Positions 8,468-16,713 of a stretch of 60,526 nucleotides of DNA are shown piece by piece (position 1 is the stretch's first letter; each line of letters starts with the position of its first letter). The stretch spans positions 1-60,526 of the forward strand of contig JBCCHD010000022.1 of the NCBI GenBank assembly GCA_039028935.1, given 5' to 3'. The notes under the pieces are model-generated. The model saw nothing but the letters and a program-made list of their open reading frames with translations, searched no databases and had not been told where the DNA came from. The DNA comes from Pseudomonadota bacterium. GTDB taxonomy: Bacteria > Pseudomonadota > Gammaproteobacteria > Steroidobacterales > SZUA-146. Made by a program: the position numbers and the translations under genes.

Positions 8468-9076
8468 TTGTCAGAAGCAAGTAAAAAGCAGCCGGTGTTC
8501 TCTAACGATCACGATAAGGTTGTGTCGTTTGACTCCGAACAACTCATTCTGGTTGACCCGAGCGACCAGGAGGTCGGCTTTGCGTCGAAGGGCCGCTGCC
8601 ATGACGAGGCCGGTATTTTGCATCGGGCCTTTTCGGTTTTCGTGTTTAACTCAAATAGCGAGCTGCTGCTGCAGCAACGCAGTGCGACTAAGCGTCTTTG
8701 GCCACTTTACTGGGCCAACACCTGTTGTAGTCACCCGCGGCGTGGCGAGACGATGGAGCAGGCGACACAAAGACGCATGGAGCAAGAGGTTGGCTTCAGT
8801 TGCGAGGTCGATTACTTATACAAATTCGAATATCACGCGACGTTTGGCGATCTGGGCGCGGAGCACGAACTGTGTTGGGTATACGCGGGTGTGTGCGATC
8901 CGATCGTTAAGCCCAATCGCCAGGAGATTGCGGCCTGTCGCTGGGTATCGGTCGCGCAGATTGAACGCGAACTGCTCGATTCGCCCGAGCAATTCACGCC
9001 GTGGTTCAAACTGGAGTGGGCGCAACTGCGCAAACGCTATCCGCTCGTGCGCGACGCCAAGCGCGACCAATTCTAA
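8468..9076 (+). CDS. idi: Isopentenyl-diphosphate delta-isomerase, type I
   Basis: The product is a 202-residue Nudix-fold enzyme that interconverts IPP and DMAPP. The metal and catalytic residues of type I IDI are visible: His45 and His52 (KGRCHDEAGILHRAF), the catalytic Cys87 with His89 in NTCCSHP, and the acidic pair in AEHELCW (Glu132 and Glu134). The C-terminal FTPWFK segment is also typical. The TTG at 8468 is the only plausible start in frame. It closes the mevalonate cluster, 60 bp after the fusion gene. Confidence 0.92.
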   Translation: MSEASKKQPVFSNDHDKVVSFDSEQLILVDPSDQEVGFASKGRCHDEAGILHRAFSVFVFNSNSELLLQQRSATKRLWPLYWANTCCSHPRRGETMEQATQRRMEQEVGFSCEVDYLYKFEYHATFGDLGAEHELCWVYAGVCDPIVKPNRQEIAACRWVSVAQIERELLDSPEQFTPWFKLEWAQLRKRYPLVRDAKRDQF

Positions 9077-9097
9077 GCGGCAACGCTCTGGCGCTGT

Positions 9098-9634
9098 CTA
9101 GCGCGACTCCATGTTCGTTTTCAAATTGGCCAAGCCATCCTCGTAGTTTTTGGTGATCTGTTCCTGGATGAACGGTCCCATGAAGCGCAGGAAGAACGGT
9201 GACGATATGTCGCTTGCGTAACCCCACGTCACTCGCGTACCGGCGTTCATTTCGTCAAGCAGATACCAGCTTTTTGCTTCGCCATCGAATCCGTCAAAAC
9301 CGAGCGTCATGTCGATTTTGTCGCGCCCGGAAAGACCGGCAATCTGCATCCAACCATTGCCTACATTCGGGTCGTTGCTTTTCCAGCTCATTTTCGATCC
9401 GATGCCCGATTCGGGGCCCTCATACGAATACTGGGCATCCGGATCGAGGTCATACCAAGGAGAGAACGAATTGAATGAACGCATGCGAATGAGTTCGTCG
9501 AAGATCTGCGCTCGCGGTGCGTTGATGGTAGTTGAGTGCTCAACTTCGAGTGTGGTGGACACGAATTGCCCAGCGACAAATACGGCCGTTACCAGCGCGA
9601 TGACTAAGGCTAGCATCCATTTCAACAGTTTCAT
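9098..9634 (-). CDS. SRPBCC (polyketide cyclase/START-like) family protein
   Basis: The product is 178 residues when started at the ATG at 9632-9634, which is preceded by GGGGAA and gives a sensible N-terminal membrane anchor (LLKWMLALVIALVTAVFVAG). The rest is a START-like fold: VEHSTTINAPRAQIFDELIRMRSFNSFSPWYDLDP matches the START of polyketide cyclase/AHSA1-like proteins. An upstream in-frame ATG at 9716 would add an Arg-rich stretch ahead of the anchor and is unlikely. The ligand is unknown. It is convergent with idi, with 21 bp between the stops. Confidence 0.75.
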   Translation of the reverse strand: MKLLKWMLALVIALVTAVFVAGQFVSTTLEVEHSTTINAPRAQIFDELIRMRSFNSFSPWYDLDPDAQYSYEGPESGIGSKMSWKSNDPNVGNGWMQIAGLSGRDKIDMTLGFDGFDGEAKSWYLLDEMNAGTRVTWGYASDISSPFFLRFMGPFIQEQITKNYEDGLANLKTNMESR

Positions 9635-9683
9635 GATGATTCCCCAAACTGAAAGCACTGAGTATAAACCACTGCGACGGTGC

Positions 9684-11153
9684 TCACGTCGCGCGCGTTG
9701 CGTTTTGCATGGCGTCAACCCACAGACTATGACGGTGACGCAGTGCCAGATGATCGCCCGGCTCGAAGGTCGTCAGATCCGCCGGCCCCGGCCATTGAGT
9801 GTCACCGCTTAATAAAAACCCGACGCCCTTGGCCGTCGCTTCTCGCAGCGTCGAGCGTGCCGTTGAGCTGCCACTAATATCGGCCAAGCTCTGACACAAA
9901 TAATCCACCGTGGCGAGGCCACCGGTCAGAATCAGCTGCTGCAACGCGCCGGTATGCGCTGCCGCCGCCTCGAGATTGGCGTTCAACAAAAACACAATGC
10001 TGTCGAGAATGGCGATCACGCCGCTTTGCGCGTCGGGGGCGCTCAGTACGTCACCGGACTGCGTGTCGATGAACTGCGAGTTAAACTCACTTAACCAGTA
10101 CGGTGAGCCGAGTCCGGACACGCCATTTAGAAATACCGGCACTCGCGCGTGGAGGTCTGTGTTGTGTGTTAGCGAGTCCAGTGCGGTACCCACTAATGTT
10201 TTTGGGTCAGAGCCATGGCGTTCACTCCACCAAGACAGCGCACGCCCCGCACCGTTGACCGTGCCCTCTAGCACGTACTCGAGTTGCTGGTTGCCCTCAA
10301 AGACCACACTATTGAGTAGGCCAGCCACATCAGCCGTTTGGGCACCGATCGGCACCTGCATAAAGGCGCCAGTGCCTAAATTTATATAGGCGGCGCCATC
10401 CGTGTGGGCACCAAACGCGTAGATTGCGGCCGACTGGTCGCCGGTTAAGAGTGCCAGCGGTACGCGGTGATCGCCAAGCGATAGGTCACCATAAGGATAG
10501 CGAGTTGGTACGCTCGAAGGCAGTAAGGTCATGTCGATGTCGAAGAGCGCGCAGAGGCGTTTAGACCAGCCGCGGGTGTGCCGATTCCACAATAAGGTGC
10601 GACTGGCGTTAGCCGGATCGCACACGTCGTCTCCGCCGGTTAACGCGCGCGCGAGAAAACTGGCTAGCGGCCCTATCGTGAGGTTCTGTTCACGATAAGC
10701 CGTTTTTACGCTTGGCTCGTTATCCAGGCACCAGTGCAATTTGCTCGCGCCATAGTGAGGCGACATGGCGAGCCCCGTGAGTGACTCGATTAGAGGCCGA
10801 TGATCCGATAGGCGCGCGATCGTGTTGGCTGCGCGGCGGTCTTGCCACGACAGCACCGGCGTGAGTGGCTTGGCGTCTGATCGCTGCCAGCACACAATTG
10901 ATGAACGCTGTGTTGCCAGCCCGGCTTGTTGGATGCGCCGCGTATCGCTGCCAAGCGTGATCGCAATGGCGTTGCAACACGCTTGCAGCGAGTCGACCAA
11001 CTCCTTTGGTTTGTGTTCGATGCGCACGTCGCTGAGCGCGTTGGTATGAATGGGTACCTGGGCTTTGGCAACGGTGTTACCGATGGCATCAAGTACCAGT
11101 GCTCGACTGGAATGACCGCCTTGATCCAAGGCTAAATACAGTGGCTCGCTCAT
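9684..11153 (-). CDS. FGGY-family carbohydrate/glycerol kinase-like protein
   Basis: The product is 489 residues, the usual FGGY length. The N-terminal phosphate strand is LALDQGGHSSRALVLD, SWQDRRAAN is the FGGY domain 1 sugar-binding region, GDQSAAIYAFG precedes the second domain, and LTGGLATVDYLCQSLADI is the C-terminal signature. It would phosphorylate a polyol or sugar with ATP. Overlap with a glycerophosphodiester phosphodiesterase (ATGA, 11150-11153) makes glycerol or a glycerol-like polyol the best guess, but the substrate-binding residues depart from E. coli GlpK, so I do not assign glpK. Confidence 0.75.
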   Translation of the reverse strand: MSEPLYLALDQGGHSSRALVLDAIGNTVAKAQVPIHTNALSDVRIEHKPKELVDSLQACCNAIAITLGSDTRRIQQAGLATQRSSIVCWQRSDAKPLTPVLSWQDRRAANTIARLSDHRPLIESLTGLAMSPHYGASKLHWCLDNEPSVKTAYREQNLTIGPLASFLARALTGGDDVCDPANASRTLLWNRHTRGWSKRLCALFDIDMTLLPSSVPTRYPYGDLSLGDHRVPLALLTGDQSAAIYAFGAHTDGAAYINLGTGAFMQVPIGAQTADVAGLLNSVVFEGNQQLEYVLEGTVNGAGRALSWWSERHGSDPKTLVGTALDSLTHNTDLHARVPVFLNGVSGLGSPYWLSEFNSQFIDTQSGDVLSAPDAQSGVIAILDSIVFLLNANLEAAAAHTGALQQLILTGGLATVDYLCQSLADISGSSTARSTLREATAKGVGFLLSGDTQWPGPADLTTFEPGDHLALRHRHSLWVDAMQNATRAT

Positions 11154-11926
11154 GGCGCTCCTAGTAGGGGGCCGGCCAACAGTTTGCCGACGTTCATCGA
11201 CTCGATCATTGCCGCGCCTCGGGCTCGCCAGTGTGCCGCGGTTGCGTCGTCCGTGATCTCATAGAGCACCCAATGCCAAGGTCCCTCCGGTAACGTAAGA
11301 TCCGCGGGGATCTTGGTGTAATTACAGTAGACAAATTCCGGCTTCAGTGTGTCGAGCTGCGCTAGACTGTCGGCATTCCAGTCGCGTATCACCCAACCGG
11401 TACTAAACGCCGTGTGGGCGTTAGTGTAGGTCACCACATCGTTTCGAAAGGACAAAATAGTGAAGGGCGCGACGAGGGTTTGAATTGCGTCGAATACACG
11501 GCTCATCACCGTCTCGAGGCCAAAGTGTTCAACGCTCTGGCGCTTGATTTCGATAAACGTGTGCACGTTCTGCCATTGATTGAGATGCACGCACAATTGT
11601 TCGAGTGTCGTGGGTCGCACGTTGAACCGCCCACCCAGACGTTCGGGCTCGCCGACGTTGATCGTTGCGAGCTCCTGCATGGTGAGATCGAATACCGATT
11701 TATCGATGCCTGCCGTGCGCATCAGATCGGCATCGTGCATAAGAAAGGGCACGCCGTCTTTCGATAGCTGGATGTCACACTCGAGAAACGCAGCGCCGGC
11801 ATCGACGGCCGCCGCCATTGCGGTCAACGTGTTTTCAGGAAACCACTGTGCGAAACCGCGATGGGCCACCAGTGCAGGTTGGTGGCGAAATTGCCAAGGT
11901 AACGGCGGGTGCGGCTCGTTGCTCAT
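11150..11926 (-). CDS. Glycerophosphodiester phosphodiesterase
   Basis: The product is a 258-residue TIM-barrel GDPD. Catalytic signatures are AHRGFAQWFPENT near residues 21-33, LECDIQLSKDGVPFLMHD at about 48-65 (Glu, Asp and the second His), and IEIKRQ further on. No signal peptide is seen, so it is probably cytoplasmic like UgpQ. It would release glycerol 3-phosphate and an alcohol from phospholipid head-group diesters. It leads an operon with the FGGY kinase. Its Shine-Dalgarno is buried in a 10-bp hairpin (11931-11960), which suggests translational or operator-based control. Confidence 0.88.
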   Translation of the reverse strand: MSNEPHPPLPWQFRHQPALVAHRGFAQWFPENTLTAMAAAVDAGAAFLECDIQLSKDGVPFLMHDADLMRTAGIDKSVFDLTMQELATINVGEPERLGGRFNVRPTTLEQLCVHLNQWQNVHTFIEIKRQSVEHFGLETVMSRVFDAIQTLVAPFTILSFRNDVVTYTNAHTAFSTGWVIRDWNADSLAQLDTLKPEFVYCNYTKIPADLTLPEGPWHWVLYEITDDATAAHWRARGAAMIESMNVGKLLAGPLLGAP

Positions 11927-11930
11927 TGTG

Positions 11931-11960
11931 ACACTCCTGAAAAGGGGGTGTCAGGAGTGT
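11931..11960 (-). promoter_or_regulatory. RBS-sequestering hairpin in the GDPD leader
   Basis: The perfect 10-bp inverted repeat ACACTCCTGA / TCAGGAGTGT (11951-11960 and 11931-11940) has a 10-base loop. Read on the minus strand, the 3' arm contains AGGAG placed 7 bases before the GDPD ATG, so the ribosome site is fully paired when the hairpin forms. Alternatives are a dyad bound by a repressor, or chance. Confidence 0.65.
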
Positions 11961-12009
11961 ACCCCGAACGCGCCGCGTGCGAAGAGGGGGCGACGGGGCG
12001 GACGGGCGC

Positions 12010-12660
12010 TTAGCGTTCGGCGCGTGAGAGCTCGACCAGTCCGTGTCGAATCGCGTATCGGGTTAAGCCGGCCAACGTGTGGATGTTGAGCTTATCGATG
12101 ATGTTCTTGCGATGACTGTCCACGGTCTTGCCGCTGATGCCGAGCTTCTCGGCTATTTCCCAGGTTTTGTAGCACTCGCCAATGAGCGTCACGATTTGGA
12201 TTTCGCGCTTGGTGAGGACATTCGCTGGTGGCCGATCGGTTTTCTTGTCTTCTTGATGAATCTCAACCGAATTGAGTGATTTATCGATGTAGCGACCGCC
12301 AACCGCTACCTGGCGAACCGCGCTGGCCGCTTGTTCGCCCGAGCTTTCCTTCAACAGAAAGCCACGCGCGCCAGAGCGAAACGCCTGCTGCGCTTGCCAC
12401 GGATCGGAGTAGGGTGACACCGCCATGATCCTGACGCCGGGCATCTCTTTTGATATTTGCCGAGTTGCGCGTAGGCATTCGTGTCCCGATTCGGGCACTT
12501 CCATAACGAGCACGTCGGGTTGATGCTCGCGAACGAGATTAATGGCTTCGGTGGTAGATGATCCGCGACCCGTGACCTCGAGATCGCTCTGTTCATTGAG
12601 GATGGAGGAGAGTCCATGTCGGAACAGTTTTTGACGGTCGATAATAACAACAGAATACAT
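12010..12660 (-). CDS. NarL/FixJ-type response regulator with an atypical receiver domain
   Basis: The product is 216 residues: a receiver domain (1-120) and a LuxR-type helix-turn-helix (about 148-210, LTKREIQIVTLIGE...KTVDSHRKNIIDKL). In the receiver, the phosphoacceptor position reads LVMEVPESG, with Glu54 where the family has Asp. The first acidic pair is reduced to one Asp (IIDRQ), and the Thr/Ser switch is Ser (AVSPYSD). The conserved Lys (LLKESS) is kept. Glu can mimic phospho-Asp, so the protein may be constitutively active or signal without a kinase; no histidine kinase is adjacent. About 260 bp of AT-rich leader precedes it. Confidence 0.85.
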   Translation of the reverse strand: MYSVVIIDRQKLFRHGLSSILNEQSDLEVTGRGSSTTEAINLVREHQPDVLVMEVPESGHECLRATRQISKEMPGVRIMAVSPYSDPWQAQQAFRSGARGFLLKESSGEQAASAVRQVAVGGRYIDKSLNSVEIHQEDKKTDRPPANVLTKREIQIVTLIGECYKTWEIAEKLGISGKTVDSHRKNIIDKLNIHTLAGLTRYAIRHGLVELSRAER

Positions 12661-12885
12661 AGCGAGTCCTTTGCAACACCTGTTTTACATCGTCATCGCC
12701 TAAGTGGATTCGAATTCCTTATGCTTTGAATCGGGCAATGACGGATTAGGAACTACGCTTAGAATATACCTCAACTAATCCCTGTGTTACACAATTTGGG
12801 ATATTTTTACCGCAAAAAGTTCGCGGATTAAGTTAAACGAATTACCTGTCTAATCAAGTAAGTAGGTATTTTCCCTGACGCATCG

Positions 12886-12912
12886 CGCGGGTTCTTCGGC
12901 ATGCAGCCCGCG
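12886..12912 (-). terminator. Weak stem-loop downstream of the HIT gene
   Basis: CGCGGG / CCCGCG (12886-12891 and 12907-12912) with a 15-base loop lies just past the HIT stop codon and upstream of the response regulator on the same strand. No T-tract follows. The rest of 12661-12920 is AT-rich leader with no gene. Confidence 0.3.
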
Positions 12913-12920
12913 GTACAATG

Positions 12921-13262
12921 CTAATTCCAGCCGGTGTTGCCGAGCGGGCGGCCGCCGATCAGATGCAAATGAAGGTGATAGACCTCTTGGCCGCCGTGTT
13001 GGTTGCAGTTGAAGATCGTACGGAAGCCGTCCTCAGCAATGCCTTCCTTTTTCGCTAGGTCACGTGCGACCGTAAACATGTGGCCGATTAGCGGCGCATC
13101 GTCATCCTGGATGTCATTTACCGTTGGGATAGGTTTGCGTGGCACGATCAGAATGTGCGTGGGTGCCACCGGGTTAATGTCGCGAAACGCGACAACCTGA
13201 TCGTCCTTATGAACAAAGTCACCGGGAATGTCGCCCGCGATAATTTTCTCGAACAAGGTCAT
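12921..13262 (-). CDS. HIT-family nucleotide-binding protein
   Basis: The product is 113 residues starting at the ATG at 13260-13262 ([14 protein letters not shown]), the standard N-terminus of the bacterial HINT/HIT group. The catalytic triad motif HLHLHL is close to the C-terminus and is followed by the conserved [11 protein letters not shown]. Members hydrolyse adenosine phosphoramidates and related nucleotides. A longer in-frame extension to 13460 has no family similarity. It is monocistronic between the response regulator and the GST. Confidence 0.93.
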   Translation of the reverse strand: MTLFEKIIAGDIPGDFVHKDDQVVAFRDINPVAPTHILIVPRKPIPTVNDIQDDDAPLIGHMFTVARDLAKKEGIAEDGFRTIFNCNQHGGQEVYHLHLHLIGGRPLGNTGWN

Positions 13263-13374
13263 GCGAATCTCCAATTGTGATGCGCCTAACCTAGCAGTTT
13301 GTGATCGACTTGAACACGCCCTCGGCCAATACTCGCCGCGCGGGCAAACGCTCGTAAGGCCCAGCCAAGGTCGA

Positions 13375-14022
13375 TCAAAATTCCACGATGTCGCACACCC
13401 AAGGTTCGTCCGCGCCGTCTTTCGCCCACTGCTGCCAGGCGGGTAACGCTTCGATGGCATCGCAAAAACGCATCACCGCCGGGTGGCGAGTGAGTGCGTA
13501 CGTACGCACGCGATTCACAACCGGTGCCAACATCGCATCGGCAATTCCGAATGTGCCAAACAGATAGTCGTCCTGATGCGACGCATAGCAATCGTCGATG
13601 AGCGATTCGATGCGCTTAATGTCGCGGTGGCAGTCGTCGCTGAGCGCCAGTGCGCCGACCGGACGCGCAAAATTCACGGGGCATTCCGTGCGTAGCGCCA
13701 AAAACCCACTGTGCATCTCATTGGCGACGCTGCGCGCCACGGCGCGTTGGGTGCGGTCGTTAGGCCATAGCGCGTGCTGAGGAAACAGCTCCGCAAGATA
13801 TTCGCACATGGCCAGTGAGTCCCAGATCGTGAGCGTTTCATGCTGCAATACCGGAACCTTCTTGCTGGGCGAGAACGCACGGAAGTGTGCGTGGTTGGTT
13901 GAATGATCAAACGTCTCCAGGCGCTCCGTAAATGGAATACCCAGTGTTTTCATCACAAGCCACGGTCGCAGCGACCACGAAGAGTACTTTTTATTGCCGA
14001 TAATGAGCGTCAATGACGACAT
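13375..14022 (-). CDS. Glutathione S-transferase family protein
   Basis: The product is 215 residues from the ATG at 14020-14022. The N-terminal thioredoxin-like domain begins [19 protein letters not shown], the sequence of a GST subgroup common in proteobacteria, with SLRPWL supplying the likely catalytic Ser. KVPVLQ carries the cis-Pro and [11 protein letters not shown] the glutathione-binding Asp-Ser. The C-terminal helical domain follows ([18 protein letters not shown] with the N-capping box). The start overlaps the end of the EamA transporter by 13 bp, so they are cotranscribed. The substrate is unknown. Confidence 0.87.
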   Translation of the reverse strand: MSSLTLIIGNKKYSSWSLRPWLVMKTLGIPFTERLETFDHSTNHAHFRAFSPSKKVPVLQHETLTIWDSLAMCEYLAELFPQHALWPNDRTQRAVARSVANEMHSGFLALRTECPVNFARPVGALALSDDCHRDIKRIESLIDDCYASHQDDYLFGTFGIADAMLAPVVNRVRTYALTRHPAVMRFCDAIEALPAWQQWAKDGADEPWVCDIVEF

Positions 14023-15059
14023 GGTGAGGTTCCTTTTACCGTTTGACGATGGCGTCGCTGAGACCAACACTGCAGCGTTCCAATCAGGGATGGCTGAACA
14101 AAGGGCAGGTGTCGAATCGGTGTGCGGCCGGTGATCATCCGTTGATGCAGATTGCGACGAATCGCGGGGTTGATGCAGCAGAGTCCGACGAAGATCACGA
14201 GCATTCCCGCTAGTTGGTTGAGCTGCAGTCGCTCATCAAGAAACAGGGCGCTGAGCGCAATTGCGCTGATCGGAATGAGAAAAGCGACGAGTGAGGTAGT
14301 GGTCGCGCCGCTGGCGGCCAGGATGCGAAAATACAAAATGTAGGCAAGCCCAGTGCAGGCGATGGCAAGCGCTGCCAGCGCGAGCCAGGACGACACGCTG
14401 GGTATGGGCAGGGCGATCGGTTGATCGATCAGTAGTGCCACGGGCGTCATCATCACCGAGGTGCCAGCGAGTTGCCCGAACGCCACCTGCAGTGGCGTCA
14501 TGCCCATCGCGTGGAATCGACGGCCGTAGACGGCGGCCAAGCCGTACGACGCGGCCGCCACAATGCAGGCGATCATCGCGATGAACTCGAGCGTCGTGCT
14601 CTTCCCGTGCGTTGCGTCTGGTCCACTCACCAGTAGCGCCACGCCGATAAACCCGAGCATCACACCGCCAAGGCGATATCGGTCAAGCGGTTCATCGCGC
14701 GTGAAAAAGTGCGCCGCCACGACAGTAAAAACCGGTACTAACGCATTAAAGATGGCGGCCAAGCCCGCGCCGATATGCAATTGGCCGAAGAACAGCAACG
14801 AGAATGGCACCAGGTTGTTGAGCAAGCCCATGGCGAAGCACGCCAGCCAGAGCGACGGGGATCTGGGGAACGCATGACCCGTCAGGCGCATAATGAGCGC
14901 GAGCGTGATGCACGCCAAGATCACCCTGAGCCACACAAGCGTCAGGGGCGGAAAATCCGCCAATGCAATCTTGGCGAAGAAAAACGAACCGCCCCACAGC
15001 AGCGACAACAGCACAAGCTGAATCCATACGGCGCGTCCGGTGTCATGGGTATCGTTCAT
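14010..15059 (-). CDS. EamA/DMT-family exporter
   Basis: The product is about 349 residues from the ATG at 15057-15059, which has AGGAG upstream. Two EamA repeats give ten membrane segments. The first repeat contains LWGGSFFFAKIAL and the second LAYILYFRILAASGA...LIPISAIALSALFLDE, the classic DMT signatures. Such carriers export amino acids, purines or other metabolites. It is divergent from a MocR regulator, the usual arrangement in which MocR controls the exporter. The C-terminal ~40 residues after the last helix are polar and reach into the GST gene. Confidence 0.88.
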   Translation of the reverse strand: MNDTHDTGRAVWIQLVLLSLLWGGSFFFAKIALADFPPLTLVWLRVILACITLALIMRLTGHAFPRSPSLWLACFAMGLLNNLVPFSLLFFGQLHIGAGLAAIFNALVPVFTVVAAHFFTRDEPLDRYRLGGVMLGFIGVALLVSGPDATHGKSTTLEFIAMIACIVAAASYGLAAVYGRRFHAMGMTPLQVAFGQLAGTSVMMTPVALLIDQPIALPIPSVSSWLALAALAIACTGLAYILYFRILAASGATTTSLVAFLIPISAIALSALFLDERLQLNQLAGMLVIFVGLCCINPAIRRNLHQRMITGRTPIRHLPFVQPSLIGTLQCWSQRRHRQTVKGTSPCRH

Positions 15060-15165
15060 AACAAACTCCTGCATCATCATCGACCAACAAGCGGGCTCTG
15101 GCGACCCGAATCTTGACCTCTGATTGGGTCGAGTCTCGGGGTGATGGACCGCAGTATGCGATTTA

Positions 15166-15212
15166 ATTGGTCTATAGTATTGGTCCACTTTGATGATATA
15201 TTGGTGATCCAC
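15166..15212. promoter_or_regulatory. ATTGGT repeats in the MocR/EamA intergenic region
   Basis: ATTGGTC occurs at 15166-15172 and 15179-15185, and ATTGGT again at 15200-15205. The last two copies each lead into CCACTT (ATTGGTCCACTT and ATTGGTGATCCACTT). An inverted TGGACC is at 15145-15150. MocR/PdxR regulators bind direct repeats in divergent promoters, so these are candidate operator half-sites. An excellent Shine-Dalgarno, AAGGAGG, follows at 15215-15221. Confidence 0.5.
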
Positions 15213-15226
15213 TTAAGGAGGAAACA

Positions 15227-16639
15227 GTGGAAGAATCGCTCGTTTTTGAGCCGTTGGTCGATGGTGATCTTGGAGCGGGCCTTTGTCGTCAGCTACGGCA
15301 GATGCTGCGCGACGGGGTCATCAATCCGGGCAACAAGTTGCCGTCGACGCGCCGCTTGGCTAAGCAGCTGGCGATTTCCAGGGGCACGGTGGTGTCGGCA
15401 TTGGAGACGCTGATTGCAGAAGGCTATCTGGAAACGCGGGCGGGATCGGGTACCTATGTGTCGTCGGGGTGTGCGCGACACCCTGTGATTCGTTTGGACA
15501 CCGAGCCGCGACGGTTTAACTTGAACGTGCCACCGGCGGATGTCGACCCACCGTTTGAGGGTCGGATTAACTTTCAGGCGTGTCAGCCCTCCGTCGAGTT
15601 GTTTCCGCGCATGGCCTGGCGGCGAGCGATGGCCGATGCGGCGGGGCGGGCGCCGACCTTCGATTACGGGGATCCGCAAGGCGAGTTTCCCCTTCGAAAA
15701 GCCATTGCCGCCTATTTGTGTCGTGCTCGGGGCATGGATGTCGAGGCCGAGAACATTCTGATCTCCAACGGCGCTTTGCACGCGATGAATGTATTCGCCG
15801 GCGTGTACCTACGCACAGGCGATCGAGTTGCCTTTGAGGACCCCGGCTTTCCGCTTGCTCGCCAGACCTTTGCCGCGCAGGGCGCTGAGCTCTATGCGGT
15901 GCCCGTTGACGCCGATGGGCTTCAAGTCGACCGCCTGCCAACGCGTCAGGCCCGATGTGTTTACGTCACCCCCTCGCATCAGTTTCCGACGGGTGAGCGA
16001 CTGACGCTGGCGCGACGGCAAGCGCTGATTCGCTGGGCGCATAAACACGATGCGATTATCGTCGAGGACGACTATGACGGGGAATTTCGCTATGACGTGG
16101 CGCCGTTACCACCGATGGCGGCGATGGTGGACGATGGTTCCATTCTCTATTGCGGTACATTCTCCAAATCACTGTTTCCCGCCTTGCGTATTGGTTATGC
16201 CGTTGGTGCTCGACCACTTATTCAAGCGATGACGGCGTATCGTCATGCCACCGACTATCAAACCAATACCCACACGCAGCTCGCGCTGGCGACGTTTATC
16301 GAAGACGGCGAATTCGAGCGCCACATTCAGAGAATGCGTAGACGATATGCCCATAAACGCCAAATGCTATGCGATGCGCTAAACGCCACTGCATTACCCG
16401 GGCAATTGACCGGGACGGATTCGGGGCTAAACGGCGTGGTGAGATTGCACCAGCCTATTGCGGCAACTGTGTCCGCCATGGCCCGGGAGGTGGGGTTAGG
16501 CGTCACGCCAGTATCGCGGTATGCGATGCGCTATCGGGACGACCATGCGTTGGTGTTGGGCTATGCTTCGATGTCGGACGCGGCCATTCGCGAGGGCGTG
16601 TCGTTGCTCTCAAACGTCGTTCAGCGTGCGAGCCAATGA
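15227..16639 (+). CDS. MocR/PdxR-type transcriptional regulator (GntR HTH plus aminotransferase domain)
   Basis: The product is 470 residues from a GTG start. Residues 15-80 form a GntR-type winged HTH (LPSTRRLAKQLAISRGTVVSALETL...GSGTYVSSG). Residues ~115-465 are a fold-type I aminotransferase domain with DYGDPQGEFPLRKAIAAYL, VEDDYDGEFRYD and the PLP-binding Lys314 in GTFSKSLFP. MocR proteins sense PLP or an amino-compound aldimine and control neighbouring transport or metabolic genes; here the divergent EamA exporter and GST are the probable targets, with autoregulation. Confidence 0.92.
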   Translation: MEESLVFEPLVDGDLGAGLCRQLRQMLRDGVINPGNKLPSTRRLAKQLAISRGTVVSALETLIAEGYLETRAGSGTYVSSGCARHPVIRLDTEPRRFNLNVPPADVDPPFEGRINFQACQPSVELFPRMAWRRAMADAAGRAPTFDYGDPQGEFPLRKAIAAYLCRARGMDVEAENILISNGALHAMNVFAGVYLRTGDRVAFEDPGFPLARQTFAAQGAELYAVPVDADGLQVDRLPTRQARCVYVTPSHQFPTGERLTLARRQALIRWAHKHDAIIVEDDYDGEFRYDVAPLPPMAAMVDDGSILYCGTFSKSLFPALRIGYAVGARPLIQAMTAYRHATDYQTNTHTQLALATFIEDGEFERHIQRMRRRYAHKRQMLCDALNATALPGQLTGTDSGLNGVVRLHQPIAATVSAMAREVGLGVTPVSRYAMRYRDDHALVLGYASMSDAAIREGVSLLSNVVQRASQ

Positions 16640-16679
16640 GCGGTTTTGCATAAGAAAATGGATTATTGTTAATACAATT

Positions 16680-16698
16680 GACAATCATTCTCATTATC
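16680..16698 (+). promoter_or_regulatory. Fur-box-like site upstream of bfd
   Basis: The 19-mer at 16680-16698 matches the Fur consensus at about 15 of 19 positions, including the whole right half TCATTATC. It ends 15 bp before the bfd ATG and would let Fur-Fe2+ repress bfd in iron-replete cells. Confidence 0.65.
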
Positions 16699-16713
16699 GT
16701 TTATCGTCACTCT

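Noticed and set aside
9684-11153. Assignment of the FGGY kinase as glycerol kinase glpK
   Set aside because: The fold is clear, but substrate-binding segments differ from E. coli GlpK as I recall it; only the GDPD neighbour points to glycerol.
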